64,000 bases of DNA from Marinimicrobium sp. C6131 (GCF_026153455.1 NZ_CP110629.1:2914001-2978000), one strand, 5' to 3'; shown: positions 26,176 through 34,103, numbered from the stretch's first letter. Notes: generated by a model from the letters alone, not told the origin. Numbers and translations: made by a program.

Positions 26176-26901
26176 CTACTCAGAGGCCGAGGCCCGGTAC
26201 AGCAAGTCCCACACGCCGTGCCCCAGACGGGCACCTCGCTGCTCAAATTTGGTGATCGGACGGTAGTCGGGACGCTCCGCGTATTGCCCCGGCGCCACCG
26301 CATTGGTGAATCCCGGAGCCGCCTCCATCACCACCTGCATATGCTCGGCGTAATTCTGCCAGTCCGTCGCCAGGTGAAAAACACCGCCGGGCTTGAGCCT
26401 GGTGCGCACCTTTTCGACAAAGACCGGCTGTACGATGCGCCGCTTATGATGTTTCTTTTTGTGCCAAGGATCGGGGAAATACAGCTGAAAGCGATCGATG
26501 CTGCCCTCCGGGATACAGTCATCCAGAACATCAATGGCGTCCGCCATATACACGCGAAGGTTATCCAGTCCAGCGTCGGAGGCGCCCTTGATCAGTCGGC
26601 CCACGCCGGGCGGATGCACTTCAATGCCGATAAAGTCCTTGTCCGGCTCCCGCTGCGCCATGGCCAGCAGGGAGTCGCCCATACCAAAACCGATTTCCAG
26701 CACCCGAGGGGCCACCCGGCCAAAGGTGGCCTCCAGGTCCAGCCGCCCGTCATGAAGACTGAGCCCGTAACGGGGCCAGCAATCGTCGAACGCCGCTCGT
26801 TGTCCCTCGGTAATGCGCCCGGCGCGGATCACGTAGCTTCGAATGGCCTTTGGCTTGTACTCCGGGCGAATCATCAGCCGGCTGTCATCTTGTTCAGTCA
26901 T
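26176..26901 (-). CDS. trmB: tRNA (guanine-N7-)-methyltransferase
   Basis: Starting at the ATG at 26901 gives 241 residues; the alternative GTG at 26910 adds three. The SAM-binding motif is VLEIGFGMGDSLLAMA. The family hallmarks are ADAIDVL, FPDPWHKKKHHKRRIVQ and the C-terminal TKFEQRG. It methylates G46 of tRNA variable loops. It lies 43 bases downstream of the DUF423 gene on the same strand and is probably co-transcribed. Confidence 0.96.
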   Translation of the reverse strand: MTEQDDSRLMIRPEYKPKAIRSYVIRAGRITEGQRAAFDDCWPRYGLSLHDGRLDLEATFGRVAPRVLEIGFGMGDSLLAMAQREPDKDFIGIEVHPPGVGRLIKGASDAGLDNLRVYMADAIDVLDDCIPEGSIDRFQLYFPDPWHKKKHHKRRIVQPVFVEKVRTRLKPGGVFHLATDWQNYAEHMQVVMEAAPGFTNAVAPGQYAERPDYRPITKFEQRGARLGHGVWDLLYRASASE

Positions 26902-26944
26902 GAATTCCACTATCTACGAATGTATTGAGGCTTCCCGGATCGCC

Positions 26945-27325
26945 TCAGGCTCTCAGGGCCCGGATGCCCACCGCCAGCAACAGGACCCAGCCCGCCATAA
27001 AGCACAAGCCGCCCAGCGGCGTCACCGGTCCCAACCAGCGCGGCCCCCCCAGAGCCAGCCCGTAGAGGCTACCGGAGAACAGCAACACCCCCAGGACAAA
27101 GGCCCAACCGGCGGTCAGCAGGGAGAGCGTCGGACCGAACCAGCGCAGCAGTGCAACCACCGCCAGCAGCGCCAGGGCGTGGTACATCTGATACTGAACC
27201 CCGGTCTCAAACGCGGACAGGGCGGGTGCCGTCAGCCTGGCTTTCAGCCCGTGGGCGGCAAAGGCGCCGAGCATGACCGATAACAGGCCAAACAGCGCGG
27301 CCAACACCAAAAACACAGCCGCCAT
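26945..27325 (-). CDS. DUF423 family inner-membrane protein
   Basis: A 126-residue protein with four hydrophobic helices. It opens with LAALFGLLSVMLGAFAAHGL and contains FETGVQYQMYHALALL and FSGSLYGLAL, the conserved motifs of DUF423 (YgdD/YwdK) proteins. The function is unknown. GGGGAG lies nine bases before the ATG. The gene sits just downstream of the rpoH terminator. Confidence 0.9.
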   Translation of the reverse strand: MAAVFLVLAALFGLLSVMLGAFAAHGLKARLTAPALSAFETGVQYQMYHALALLAVVALLRWFGPTLSLLTAGWAFVLGVLLFSGSLYGLALGGPRWLGPVTPLGGLCFMAGWVLLLAVGIRALRA

Positions 27326-27360
27326 AGCGTACCGCTCCCCATTAAAAGTTCAGTTACACA

Positions 27361-27387
27361 AAAAAGCCGCGCGAGGCGCGGCTTTTT
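27361..27387 (-). terminator. Rho-independent terminator of rpoH
   Basis: The stem GCCGCGC (27366-27372) pairs with GCGCGGC (27376-27382) around a three-base loop. It is flanked by five A on one side and five T on the other. On the minus strand the stem is followed by six T. It lies about 25 bases past the rpoH stop. The symmetry would also allow termination on the plus strand. Confidence 0.92.
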
Positions 27388-27410
27388 CGAGGGCCATTGG
27401 CGGCGCTTGA

Positions 27411-28268
27411 TCAGGCAGCCAGTATGGCAGTTTTCACCTTCTTCATGGCATTCTTTTCCAACTGACGGATGCGCTCGGCGGATACACCGTACTCATCGGC
27501 CAGCTCGTGCAGGGTCGCCTTGCTTTCGCTCAGCCAGCGGCGCTGCAGAATCGCCCGGCTGCGATCATCCAGAGTTTCCAGCGCCTTCTCCAGGTTGTTG
27601 ACGCTGTTTTCCTCCCAATTGGCGTCTTCCAACTGGGTGGCGGGGTCGTACCGCTTGTCCTCAAGGTAGTGGACCGGGGCCACGTAATGGCTGTCGTCAT
27701 CGTCCTCTTCACCGGCATCGAAGGCCGCATCGTAAGAGGAAAGACGTCCTTCCATCTCACGCACGTGCTTGACGTCGACGCCCAGATCCTCGGCCACCGC
27801 TTCAGCTTCATCGTTGTTCAGCCACGCCAGGCGCTTCTTGGCACCGCGCAGGTTGAAGAACAGTTTGCGCTGGGCCTTGGTGGTAGCCACTTTCACAATG
27901 CGCCAGTTGCGCAGAATAAATTCGTGAATCTCCGCTTTGATCCAGTGCACCGCAAAGGACACCAGACGCACGCCCTTCTCCGGGTTGAAGCGCTTGACCG
28001 CCTTCATCAGACCGACGTTGCCCTCCTGGATCAGATCACCCAGGGGCAGGCCGTAACCGTTGTAAGAGCGAGCGATGTGTACCACAAAGCGCAGGTGCGA
28101 CATCACGAGATGACGCGCCGCTTCGAGGTTGCCATTGTAGTACAGGTCCTCCGCCAGCTTCCGTTCCTCTTCCGCGGCCAAAACCGGGAAGGCGCTGACG
28201 GCCTGAACGTAGGCATTTAGGTTTCCACCGGGGGAAAGTACCCCGGCCGGCATCAGGCCAGTGCTCAT
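27411..28268 (-). CDS. rpoH: RNA polymerase heat-shock sigma factor RpoH (sigma-32)
   Basis: A 285-residue sigma factor of standard length. Region 2 contains SHLRFVVHIARSYNGYGLPLGDLIQEGNVGLMKAV and the RpoH box QRKLFFNLR (133-141). Region 4.2 contains the helix-turn-helix LHELADEYGVSAERIRQLEKNAMKK. AGGAGGT lies six bases before the ATG. It directs heat-shock gene transcription. In related genomes it directly follows ftsX; here an IS element separates them. It keeps its own promoter region and terminator. Confidence 0.98.
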   Translation of the reverse strand: MSTGLMPAGVLSPGGNLNAYVQAVSAFPVLAAEEERKLAEDLYYNGNLEAARHLVMSHLRFVVHIARSYNGYGLPLGDLIQEGNVGLMKAVKRFNPEKGVRLVSFAVHWIKAEIHEFILRNWRIVKVATTKAQRKLFFNLRGAKKRLAWLNNDEAEAVAEDLGVDVKHVREMEGRLSSYDAAFDAGEEDDDDSHYVAPVHYLEDKRYDPATQLEDANWEENSVNNLEKALETLDDRSRAILQRRWLSESKATLHELADEYGVSAERIRQLEKNAMKKVKTAILAA

Positions 28269-28297
28269 TCACTTACCTCCTGAGAATTTGACCGTTG

Positions 28298-28340
28298 AGT
28301 GTAGCACTGCAGGGTTAGACTGCCAAGCCCTGAAAAGTTC
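28298..28340 (-). promoter_or_regulatory. Overlapping sigma-70 and sigma-E type promoters of rpoH
   Basis: On the minus strand TTGGCA (28321-28326) and TACACT (28298-28303) are spaced by exactly 17 bases, a strong sigma-70 promoter. Overlapping it, GGAACTT (GAACTT at 28335-28340) and TCTAA (28315-28319) match the extracytoplasmic-stress sigma-E elements, with 15 bases between GAACTT and TCTAA. E. coli rpoH also has a sigma-E promoter. The spacer is at the short end of the known range, so the second call is less certain. Confidence 0.6.
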
Positions 28341-28400
28341 CCTTGCCTTAGCATAAAAACCTTATGAATCAGTGGGTTAAGCTAAAAATAGAGATTGGAG

Positions 28401-28471
28401 TGACGGTGGATGCGGGTTATGCCGCTGCGCTCGGACCCTGCGGGTTACGGCGGATGCGCTTCGCTTATCCG
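28401..28471 (+). repeat. REP-like palindromic repeat, left part (copy A, split by the IS)
   Basis: The segment holds two related units. The first starts TGACGGTGGATGCGGG. The second is GTTACGGCGGATGCG followed by CTTCGCTTATCCG (28444-28471). The second unit stops exactly where the IS begins, and its missing right end (CCCTACGG) is found at 29900-29907. An intact relative is at 56871-56905. Confidence 0.75.
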
Positions 28472-28474
28472 TAT

Positions 28475-28488
28475 ATGGTCTCCTCCCC
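28475..28488 (+). repeat. Subterminal inverted repeat of the IS, 3' side of the transposase
   Basis: ATGGTCTCCTCCCC is the exact reverse complement of 29879-29892. It lies three bases inside the inferred left boundary of the element. Confidence 0.9.
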
Positions 28489-28519
28489 GTTTGCAAGGTC
28501 TCAGTGCTCGATGTCAGGG

Positions 28520-28771
28520 ACAGGTTGGCTCCCGTATATCCGGCCTGTTGAACGAGGCGGCTTTGTCGCCTCTGGCCTTGATGGAAGATGCGCGCCTGCC
28601 GTCCTCATCGCCCTAACGGCCTTTGGGGCCCTCGGATAAGTCAGGTTTTCGGCAGGCCGGTCTGACCTGTTATGCCATCGATCGCTGTGACCCTCGCAAC
28701 CTGAGGGAAGGTTTACCTCCGTAACTATCTACGTCGCCTCGTTTGTCTATTCCACTCGCTCCCTGATTAAC
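28520..28771 (-). ncRNA. Candidate guide (bridge/seek) RNA region of the IS1111 element
   Basis: This noncoding stretch lies directly after the transposase stop, the position of the guide RNA in IS1111-type elements. It carries CTCATCGCCCTA (28604-28615), identical to the right junction (29893-29904). It also carries CGGATAAG (28633-28640), the reverse complement of the left target flank CTTATCCG, and CCGTATAT (28532-28539), identical to the left junction (28470-28477). Several inverted repeats suggest loops, such as CAGGT/ACCTG around 28642-28669. Exact RNA ends cannot be placed by eye. Confidence 0.45.
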
Positions 28772-29806
28772 TTATCCGGCCATTCGCTCCTCGATCGGCC
28801 GGTACCGCTCGCCTCGGGCGATGATCACCCAGGCCATGCGGACTAACTTGTTGGCCAGCGCTACGGTGGCTTTGTTGAACCCCCGCTCGGCCTTGATGCG
28901 CTGGATCCAGCGGCTGAGCGGGTCGCTTTTCTGGTCCGCTCGTGACACCACCGCCCGAGCTCCGTGGATCACCTGCGCCCGCACATAGGGATCACCCCGT
29001 TTGCTGATCCCCAGAAGGACCTCCTTGCCACCGGTGCTGTTCTGTCTCGGTATTACCCCCAGTGCCGCCGAGGCATCCCGCCCCCGGCCGAACTGCTGGC
29101 CATCGCCCATCCAGCCTTTGAGCTGGCTGGCTACCACCGGGCCAACACCCGGCAGCGCATCCAGGCGTTGGCAGACCTCATCGGCTTTGGCCTGTCGCTT
29201 CACCTCCTGGTCATACCAGGCCAACTCCTCTTCTACCTCCAGGAAGCGCTGATACTGACGGTGCAGCAACTGCCGAGCCCGTGGGCTCAACTCGTTCTCG
29301 GCATCCTCCAGCGCCAGGGGCAGTTCCCGGCGCAGGGCCGCTATCCCCTCAGGGATGATGACACCGTACTCGGCGAGCAAGCCTCGCAGCCGGTTGCCCA
29401 TCCGGGTGCGCTCAGCGATCACGCTGCGGCGCAGCTTGTGCAGCATCTGCTCATCCTGCTGCTCGATACTCTTGATCGCCACCGGGCGGATTCGTCCGTG
29501 CTCACAGGCCTCGGCGATCGCCTGGGCATCGTTGTAGTCGTTCTTCTGGCCCCGCAGATACGCCTTCACATGCTGGGCCGGCAGCAGCTTCACTTCGTGC
29601 CCCAGTGCCTGTAGCTTGCGCCCCCAGTAATGGGCGCTGGCGCAGGCTTCCATGGCTACCTTGCAAGGGGCCAGCTTTGCCATCTGATTAAGCAGTTGCT
29701 TGCGGCGCAATTTGCGCCTCCACCCGCACTGGCCATTCGGGCCCAGTCCGTACACTGCAAACTCATTCTTTGCGAGGTCAATGCCAATCGTTGTAAGCTT
29801 TGCCAT
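28772..29806 (-). CDS. IS110/IS1111 family transposase (DEDD recombinase)
   Basis: A 344-residue full-length transposase. The RuvC-like domain has the acidic set Asp10 (TIGIDLAK), Glu53 (AMEACAS), and Asp90 and Asp93 (GQKNDYNDAQAI). The C-terminal Tnp domain carries LPGVGPVVAS, GVIPRQNSTGGKEVLLGISKRGD and IHGARAVV, typical of the IS1111 group; the catalytic serine is probably Ser257 in NSTGG. The ribosome site GGGAGGAGACC directly before the ATG is itself a copy of the terminal inverted repeat (29805-29817). No disruption is seen, so it may be active. Confidence 0.95.
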   Translation of the reverse strand: MAKLTTIGIDLAKNEFAVYGLGPNGQCGWRRKLRRKQLLNQMAKLAPCKVAMEACASAHYWGRKLQALGHEVKLLPAQHVKAYLRGQKNDYNDAQAIAEACEHGRIRPVAIKSIEQQDEQMLHKLRRSVIAERTRMGNRLRGLLAEYGVIIPEGIAALRRELPLALEDAENELSPRARQLLHRQYQRFLEVEEELAWYDQEVKRQAKADEVCQRLDALPGVGPVVASQLKGWMGDGQQFGRGRDASAALGVIPRQNSTGGKEVLLGISKRGDPYVRAQVIHGARAVVSRADQKSDPLSRWIQRIKAERGFNKATVALANKLVRMAWVIIARGERYRPIEERMAG

Positions 29807-29892
29807 GGTCTCCTCCCACTCATCTCAGATAGGAACTTATTCCTCCCCTATCTTGGCGCATCGCGACGCCGATTAGGAGGGGAGGAGACCAT
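29805..29892 (-). repeat. Nested inverted repeats at the 5' end of the IS
   Basis: ATGGTCTCCTCCC (29805-29817) is an inverted copy of 29880-29892, so the terminal repeat occurs a third time over the transposase start. Between them, TCCTCCCCTA (29841-29850) and TAGGAGGGGA (29874-29883) form an imperfect stem that continues into GGCG/CGCC (29855-29858 with 29867-29870). The whole 88 bases can fold as one long hairpin on a single strand or in the transcript leader. Confidence 0.8.
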
Positions 29893-29930
29893 CTCATCGC
29901 CCTACGGCCGAGCGCAGCGGTATAAATCCA

Positions 29931-29970
29931 CGTAGGGCGGATAAGTGAGTAAGCACGCATCCGCCGTAAC
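29931..29970 (-). repeat. REP-like palindromic repeat (copy B, inverted)
   Basis: CGTAGGGCGGATAAG, a ten-base centre, then CGCATCCGCCGTAAC. This is the reverse complement pattern of the copies at 28444 and 56871. With copy A it forms a head-to-head pair between rpoH and ftsX. It lies 20 bases from the 3' end of ftsX and may protect or end that transcript. Confidence 0.75.
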
Positions 29971-29991
29971 CACGCCCCGTCACAGAATACG

Positions 29992-30999
29992 TCAACGCGG
30001 CTCGATCTGGATCAAATGCCGGGCCACTGCGAGCCAGGCACCCACCAACCCCAGCAGGCCGGAGAGCAGCACCAGTTGGAGGCTCTGGGTCAAATCCAGC
30101 CCCCGAAGGCGAAAATCACTCTGATACAGGTCCGCCAATCGGGCCACCGGACCGGACAGCCACCACAACCCCAGCGCCAACAACACCAGCGCCAGAATGC
30201 CGCCACCGAGGCCATACCAGAAGCCGGTATACAGGAAGGGACGACGCACGAAGGCATCGGTGCCGCCCACCAGCTTGACCACCAGAATCTCATCCCGGCG
30301 GTTCTCGATGGCCAGGCGGATGGTATTGCCCACCGCCAGCAACACCCCCAGAGCCAGGAGCGTCGCCAACGCCAGGACCACCCGCTGGCCGAGCACCATC
30401 ATTTCCTGCAGGCGTTTGACCCAGGCCATATCCAGACGCGCCTCGGCCACGATGGCCTGCCCGGACAGGTGATCCCGCAGCCCGGTGAGCGCCTCCGGGT
30501 CATTGGTGGCCGGACGCACCAATAGCACATCCGGCAATGGGTTCTCATCCAGCCCCTCCAGCACCCGGCCGAGGCCGGAATAGGACTTGAACTCCTCCAA
30601 TGCGGCACTGGGCGGCACATGCTCCACCTGGTCCACCCGCGCATCCTCGTTCAGGGAAGTACGCAGCGCTTCAATCGCCTCCGGACGGGAATCCCGCACC
30701 AGAAACACCGACATCTGTCCGGAATCCTGCCAGCTGTAGCCCAGATTCTGGACGTTGCTCAGCACCAGATACAGCGCGGCAGGCAGGGCCACGGCGACGG
30801 CCACCACCAGCCAGGTGAGCAGGCTCTGCAGGGGTGTGCGAAACAGCCGCTGCAGACTCTCCACCGCGGTGGTGCTGTGGTGGGCCTGCCAGGAATCCAG
30901 CCGGTCGGTCAGGCGGGTGCGACTCTGGCTCGCGCCCTGGCTGCGGGGCTTCGCCGCCGGAGCGGCGGTTTTACGGGCGGTGGGGCGGCGGGGGCTCAC
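29992..30999 (-). CDS. ftsX: Cell division protein FtsX
   Basis: A 335-residue permease-like protein. A basic, Ser/Pro/Ala-rich cytoplasmic start is followed by four membrane helices (about 58-80, 205-228, 255-280, 300-325) and a large periplasmic loop between the first two. Motifs include SVFLVRDSRPEAIEAL and NTIRLAIENRRDEILVVKLVGGTDAFVRRPFLYTG. FtsX recruits periplasmic amidase activators under control of FtsE. The GTG start overlaps the ftsE stop as GTGA. Confidence 0.96.
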   Translation of the reverse strand: MSPRRPTARKTAAPAAKPRSQGASQSRTRLTDRLDSWQAHHSTTAVESLQRLFRTPLQSLLTWLVVAVAVALPAALYLVLSNVQNLGYSWQDSGQMSVFLVRDSRPEAIEALRTSLNEDARVDQVEHVPPSAALEEFKSYSGLGRVLEGLDENPLPDVLLVRPATNDPEALTGLRDHLSGQAIVAEARLDMAWVKRLQEMMVLGQRVVLALATLLALGVLLAVGNTIRLAIENRRDEILVVKLVGGTDAFVRRPFLYTGFWYGLGGGILALVLLALGLWWLSGPVARLADLYQSDFRLRGLDLTQSLQLVLLSGLLGLVGAWLAVARHLIQIEPR

Positions 31000-31664
31000 G
31001 GCAGGACTCCATCGTGGGCCACCTGACCGCCGGAGAGGCCGAGCACCCGTTTGTTCATGCGCTTGAGCAGGGCCAGGTCGTGACTGGCGATCATCACCGT
31101 GACGCCCACCTCGTTGAACTGCTCGAACAGGTTCATGATGTCCGCGGACAGCTCCGGGTCCAGGTTACCGGTCGGCTCATCCGCCAGCAGCAGCGGCGGC
31201 TTGTTGACCACGGCCCGGGCAATGCCCACCCGCTGTTGTTCACCGCCGGAGAGCATGATCGGGTTGTGCCGCTCCTTGCTGAGCAGCCCCACCTTGTCCA
31301 GCGCCGCACGCACCCGACGGCCGACTTCCGAGGCCTGGTAGCCGGCAATCTGCAGGGGCAGGGCGACGTTGTCGAACACCGTGCGATCGAACAGCAACTG
31401 GTGGTTCTGAAAGACCACGCCCACCTTGCGACGGAAGTAGGGAATGTGCCGGCGAGATAACCGGTTGAGGTTGCGATCATCGATGAACACCTGCCCCTGG
31501 GTGGGACGTTCCATCAGCATAATCAGCTTCATCAGGGTACTTTTACCGGCCCCGGAATGGCCGGTGAGAAAAAGCATCTCCCCCCGGGCCACGTCGAAGC
31601 TGACCCGGGAGAGCGCATCCTGGCCGCTGCCGTAGCGTTTGCTGACGTTGTCGAACCGAATCAC
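30996..31664 (-). CDS. ftsE: Cell division ATP-binding protein FtsE
   Basis: A 222-residue ABC ATPase. Walker A is GHSGAGKST, the signature is LSGGEQQRVGIARA, and Walker B is LLLADEPTGNLD. FtsE-specific features are the N-terminus MIRFDNVSKRYGSG and VVFQNHQLLFDRTVFDNVALPL. It uses GTG at 31664 with GGAGAG upstream. It drives FtsX at the divisome. Confidence 0.97.
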   Translation of the reverse strand: MIRFDNVSKRYGSGQDALSRVSFDVARGEMLFLTGHSGAGKSTLMKLIMLMERPTQGQVFIDDRNLNRLSRRHIPYFRRKVGVVFQNHQLLFDRTVFDNVALPLQIAGYQASEVGRRVRAALDKVGLLSKERHNPIMLSGGEQQRVGIARAVVNKPPLLLADEPTGNLDPELSADIMNLFEQFNEVGVTVMIASHDLALLKRMNKRVLGLSGGQVAHDGVLP

Positions 31665-31690
31665 GCGATCACTCTCCTCTGCCCGACGCG

Positions 31691-32833
31691 TCAGTCACGC
31701 TGCTCGCCAAACAGGGCATTGACGAAGGGTTCGGCGGCAAAGGGTTGCAGATCATCCACCCCCTCGCCGACACCGATAAAGCGTACCGGCAAATTGAACT
31801 CCTTGCTGAGCGCGAAGATCACACCGCCCTTGGCAGTGCCATCGAGCTTGGTCAGCACCAGCCCCGTGACGCCGGCGGACTGGATGAATTCCCGCGCCTG
31901 ACTGACCGCGTTCTGGCCGGTGCCGGCATCGAGCACCAGAAGCACTTCGTGGGGCGCGGTCTCGTCAATTTTGGCCATGACCCGCTTGACCTTGGCCAGC
32001 TCGTCCATCAGGTGACTTTTGTTGTGCAGTCGCCCGGCCGTATCGGCAATCAGCACGTCGGTGCCGCGGGCCTTGGCGGCCTGCAACGCGTCGAACACCA
32101 CCGAGGCACTGTCCGCCCCGGTGTGCTGGGCGATGACCGGCACATTGTTGCGTTCGCCCCAGACCTGGAGCTGCTCGACGGCGGCCGCCCGGAAAGTGTC
32201 CCCGGCGGCGAGCATGACTTTCTTGTCCTGGTTTTGCAGATGTTTGGCCAGCTTGCCGATGGTGGTGGTTTTACCCACGCCGTTCACACCCACCACCAGA
32301 ATCACATAGGGGGTTCTGGATGAGTCAATCACCAGAGGCGACTCCACCGGCGCCAGCAGTTCGGACAACTGCTCGCGCAGGGCCTTGAACAGGGACTCGG
32401 GGTCATTCAACTGCTTGCGCGCGACCCGGTCGGTCAGGCTGTCGATGATGTCGGTGGTGGCCTCATAGCCCACATCGGCCACCAGCAATTGGGATTCGAT
32501 TTCTTCCAGCAGCTCATCGTCAATGGTCTTGCTGCCCAGAATCAGATTCCCCAGCCCCTCGGAAAAGTGGCTGCTGGTGCGGCTCAGGCCGGCCTTGATT
32601 CGGGCCAACAGGCCTTTTTTGGGCTTGGGGTCTTCCGGGGTGTCGTGGGTCGGGTCGGACACAGCCTCCGGTTGGCGCTGAGGCTCGGCCTCTCTGGTCT
32701 CTCCAGACTCTGCGGACTCTCTAGACGCTGAGGGCTCAACCAACTCAGTCGCCTCCGGTGACGGCGCCTCGGATGAGGGTTCCTGGCCTTCGGACGCCTC
32801 GGGCGTAGGCTTCTTGCGTTTGAAAAACAACAT
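31691..32833 (-). CDS. ftsY: Signal recognition particle receptor FtsY
   Basis: A 380-residue GTPase. The N-terminal 80 residues are acidic, Glu/Ser/Pro-rich, as in other gammaproteobacterial FtsY. The NG domain follows, with P-loop GVNGVGKTTTIGKLA, GDTFRAAAVEQL, the DTAGRLHN switch and TKLDGTAKGG. It docks ribosome-SRP complexes at the inner membrane. It is the first gene of ftsY-ftsE-ftsX. Confidence 0.97.
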   Translation of the reverse strand: MLFFKRKKPTPEASEGQEPSSEAPSPEATELVEPSASRESAESGETREAEPQRQPEAVSDPTHDTPEDPKPKKGLLARIKAGLSRTSSHFSEGLGNLILGSKTIDDELLEEIESQLLVADVGYEATTDIIDSLTDRVARKQLNDPESLFKALREQLSELLAPVESPLVIDSSRTPYVILVVGVNGVGKTTTIGKLAKHLQNQDKKVMLAAGDTFRAAAVEQLQVWGERNNVPVIAQHTGADSASVVFDALQAAKARGTDVLIADTAGRLHNKSHLMDELAKVKRVMAKIDETAPHEVLLVLDAGTGQNAVSQAREFIQSAGVTGLVLTKLDGTAKGGVIFALSKEFNLPVRFIGVGEGVDDLQPFAAEPFVNALFGEQRD

Positions 32834-32912
32834 AAGCGAACGGGTCTACCTTTAAGGAACGGGCGGAAAGGCGCTATCCTACCACTTCTACCCGGTTCAG
32901 AGAGAGGCCCCA

Positions 32913-33527
32913 TTGACCCGCACCCGAAAAGCGCCCCCGCGAGGCGTGACCCAATCCGCAAAACCCTCCCTGGGCAGCCACCCCCTGCGCATCATTGGCG
33001 GTCAATGGCGGGGCCGCAAGCTCACCTTTCCGGCGGTGGACGGGTTGCGCCCGACCGGCGACCGGATTCGCGAGACGCTGTTCAACTGGCTGGCCCCCTT
33101 CCTGCCCGGCGCCCACTGCCTGGATCTGTTTGCCGGTTCCGGCGCCCTGGGGTTTGAAGCCCTGTCCCGGGGCGCCGATGAAGCCCTGCTTCTGGAGCGG
33201 GACCCCAGCGCCGCCGCTCAGTTGCGCGACAACCTCAAAACGTTGAAAAGTACCGCCGGCGAGGTGATCCAGGCGGACAGCCTCGAGTGGCTCAACACCG
33301 CGCCGGCCACACCGTTTGATGTGGTCTTTGTCGACCCACCGTTTCAACACGACCTCTGGCAGATCAGCATCGATCGCCTGGCCGAGGGCGGCTGGCTGAC
33401 GCCGGATGCCGCTGTCTATATCGAGTCAGAACCGGAAACCCCCATCGTCGTCCCCGAACACTGGCACCTGCATCGGGACAAAACCAGCGGCCAGGTACGC
33501 TATCGACTATATTTCGTAGACCGCTGA
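32913..33527 (+). CDS. rsmD: 16S rRNA (guanine966-N2)-methyltransferase RsmD
   Basis: A 204-residue methyltransferase starting at TTG 32913, with AGAGG five bases upstream. The motifs are LRIIGGQWRGRKL, RPTGDRIRETLFNWL, the SAM loop LDLFAGSGALGFEALSRGA and the catalytic DPPF. It is divergent from ftsY across a 79-base promoter region, the standard arrangement in this group. Confidence 0.95.
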   Translation: MTRTRKAPPRGVTQSAKPSLGSHPLRIIGGQWRGRKLTFPAVDGLRPTGDRIRETLFNWLAPFLPGAHCLDLFAGSGALGFEALSRGADEALLLERDPSAAAQLRDNLKTLKSTAGEVIQADSLEWLNTAPATPFDVVFVDPPFQHDLWQISIDRLAEGGWLTPDAAVYIESEPETPIVVPEHWHLHRDKTSGQVRYRLYFVDR

Positions 33528-33609
33528 CCGACGGGCACCGGAAACTGGCGCCCCGGAGGCAAATTCATTACCATCACCGCCTTTGACGACCGCAACCAAG
33601 AGACTTCCC

Positions 33610-34101
33610 ATGCGCACAGTGGTTTATCCCGGCACCTTCGACCCGATTACCAATGGCCATATCGACCTGGTGGAGCGGGCCTGCCGACTGTTTGATCGGG
33701 TGATTATTGGTGTCGCGGAAAGTCCGCGTAAGCGCCCCCTGTTCAGCCTGAACGAGCGCGTTTCCCTGGCCCGGGACACTCTCAGCCACCTGAGCAACGT
33801 CGAGGTGTGCGGTTTCGATTCGCTACTGGTGGATTTTGTCCACGAGAAAAAGGCCCAGGCCGTGCTGCGCGGTTTACGGGCGGTCTCCGACTTCGAATAC
33901 GAATTCCAGCTGGCCAATATGAATCGCGCCCTGGAACCCAACATGGAAAGCCTGTTTCTGACGCCCGCCGAACACCTGTCTTTCATCTCGTCATCCATTG
34001 TGCGGGAGATTGCCAGCCTCAACGGTGACGTCAGCAAGTTTGTTCCCCACCAGGTTGAAACGGCACTGGCCCACAAGTTCGGCCACAAACCCCACCACTG
34101 A
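33610..34101 (+). CDS. coaD: Phosphopantetheine adenylyltransferase
   Basis: Starting at MRTVVYPGTFDP (ATG at 33610) gives 163 residues, the normal CoaD length; the in-frame upstream extension is not expected. The nucleotidyltransferase signature is GTFDPITNGH, with RGLRAVSDFEYEFQLANMN and the ISSSIVREIA motif. It makes dephospho-CoA in CoA synthesis. In many relatives mutM lies close by; here an island of over 21 kb separates them. Confidence 0.97.
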   Translation: MRTVVYPGTFDPITNGHIDLVERACRLFDRVIIGVAESPRKRPLFSLNERVSLARDTLSHLSNVEVCGFDSLLVDFVHEKKAQAVLRGLRAVSDFEYEFQLANMNRALEPNMESLFLTPAEHLSFISSSIVREIASLNGDVSKFVPHQVETALAHKFGHKPHH

Positions 34102-34103
34102 GC

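Larger units (their letters stand above)
28472..29899 (-). mobile_element. IS1111-type insertion sequence (IS110 family)
   Basis: The element is 1428 bp. Its limits are set by comparing flanks CTTATCCG (28464-28471) and CCCTACGG (29900-29907) with the intact repeat at 56891-56905, which reads CTTATCCGCCCTACG without interruption. There is no target duplication, as usual for this family. Subterminal 14-bp inverted repeats (28475-28488 and 29879-29892) lie 3 and 7 bases inside the ends, typical of the IS1111 group. The transposase is intact. About 300 bases of noncoding DNA lie downstream of the transposase, where IS1111 elements encode their guide RNA. Confidence 0.85.

Noticed and set aside
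28269..28471. Degraded coding sequence upstream of rpoH
   Set aside because: Short plus-strand frames here read through promoter and REP-like DNA and have no ribosome site or recognisable product.
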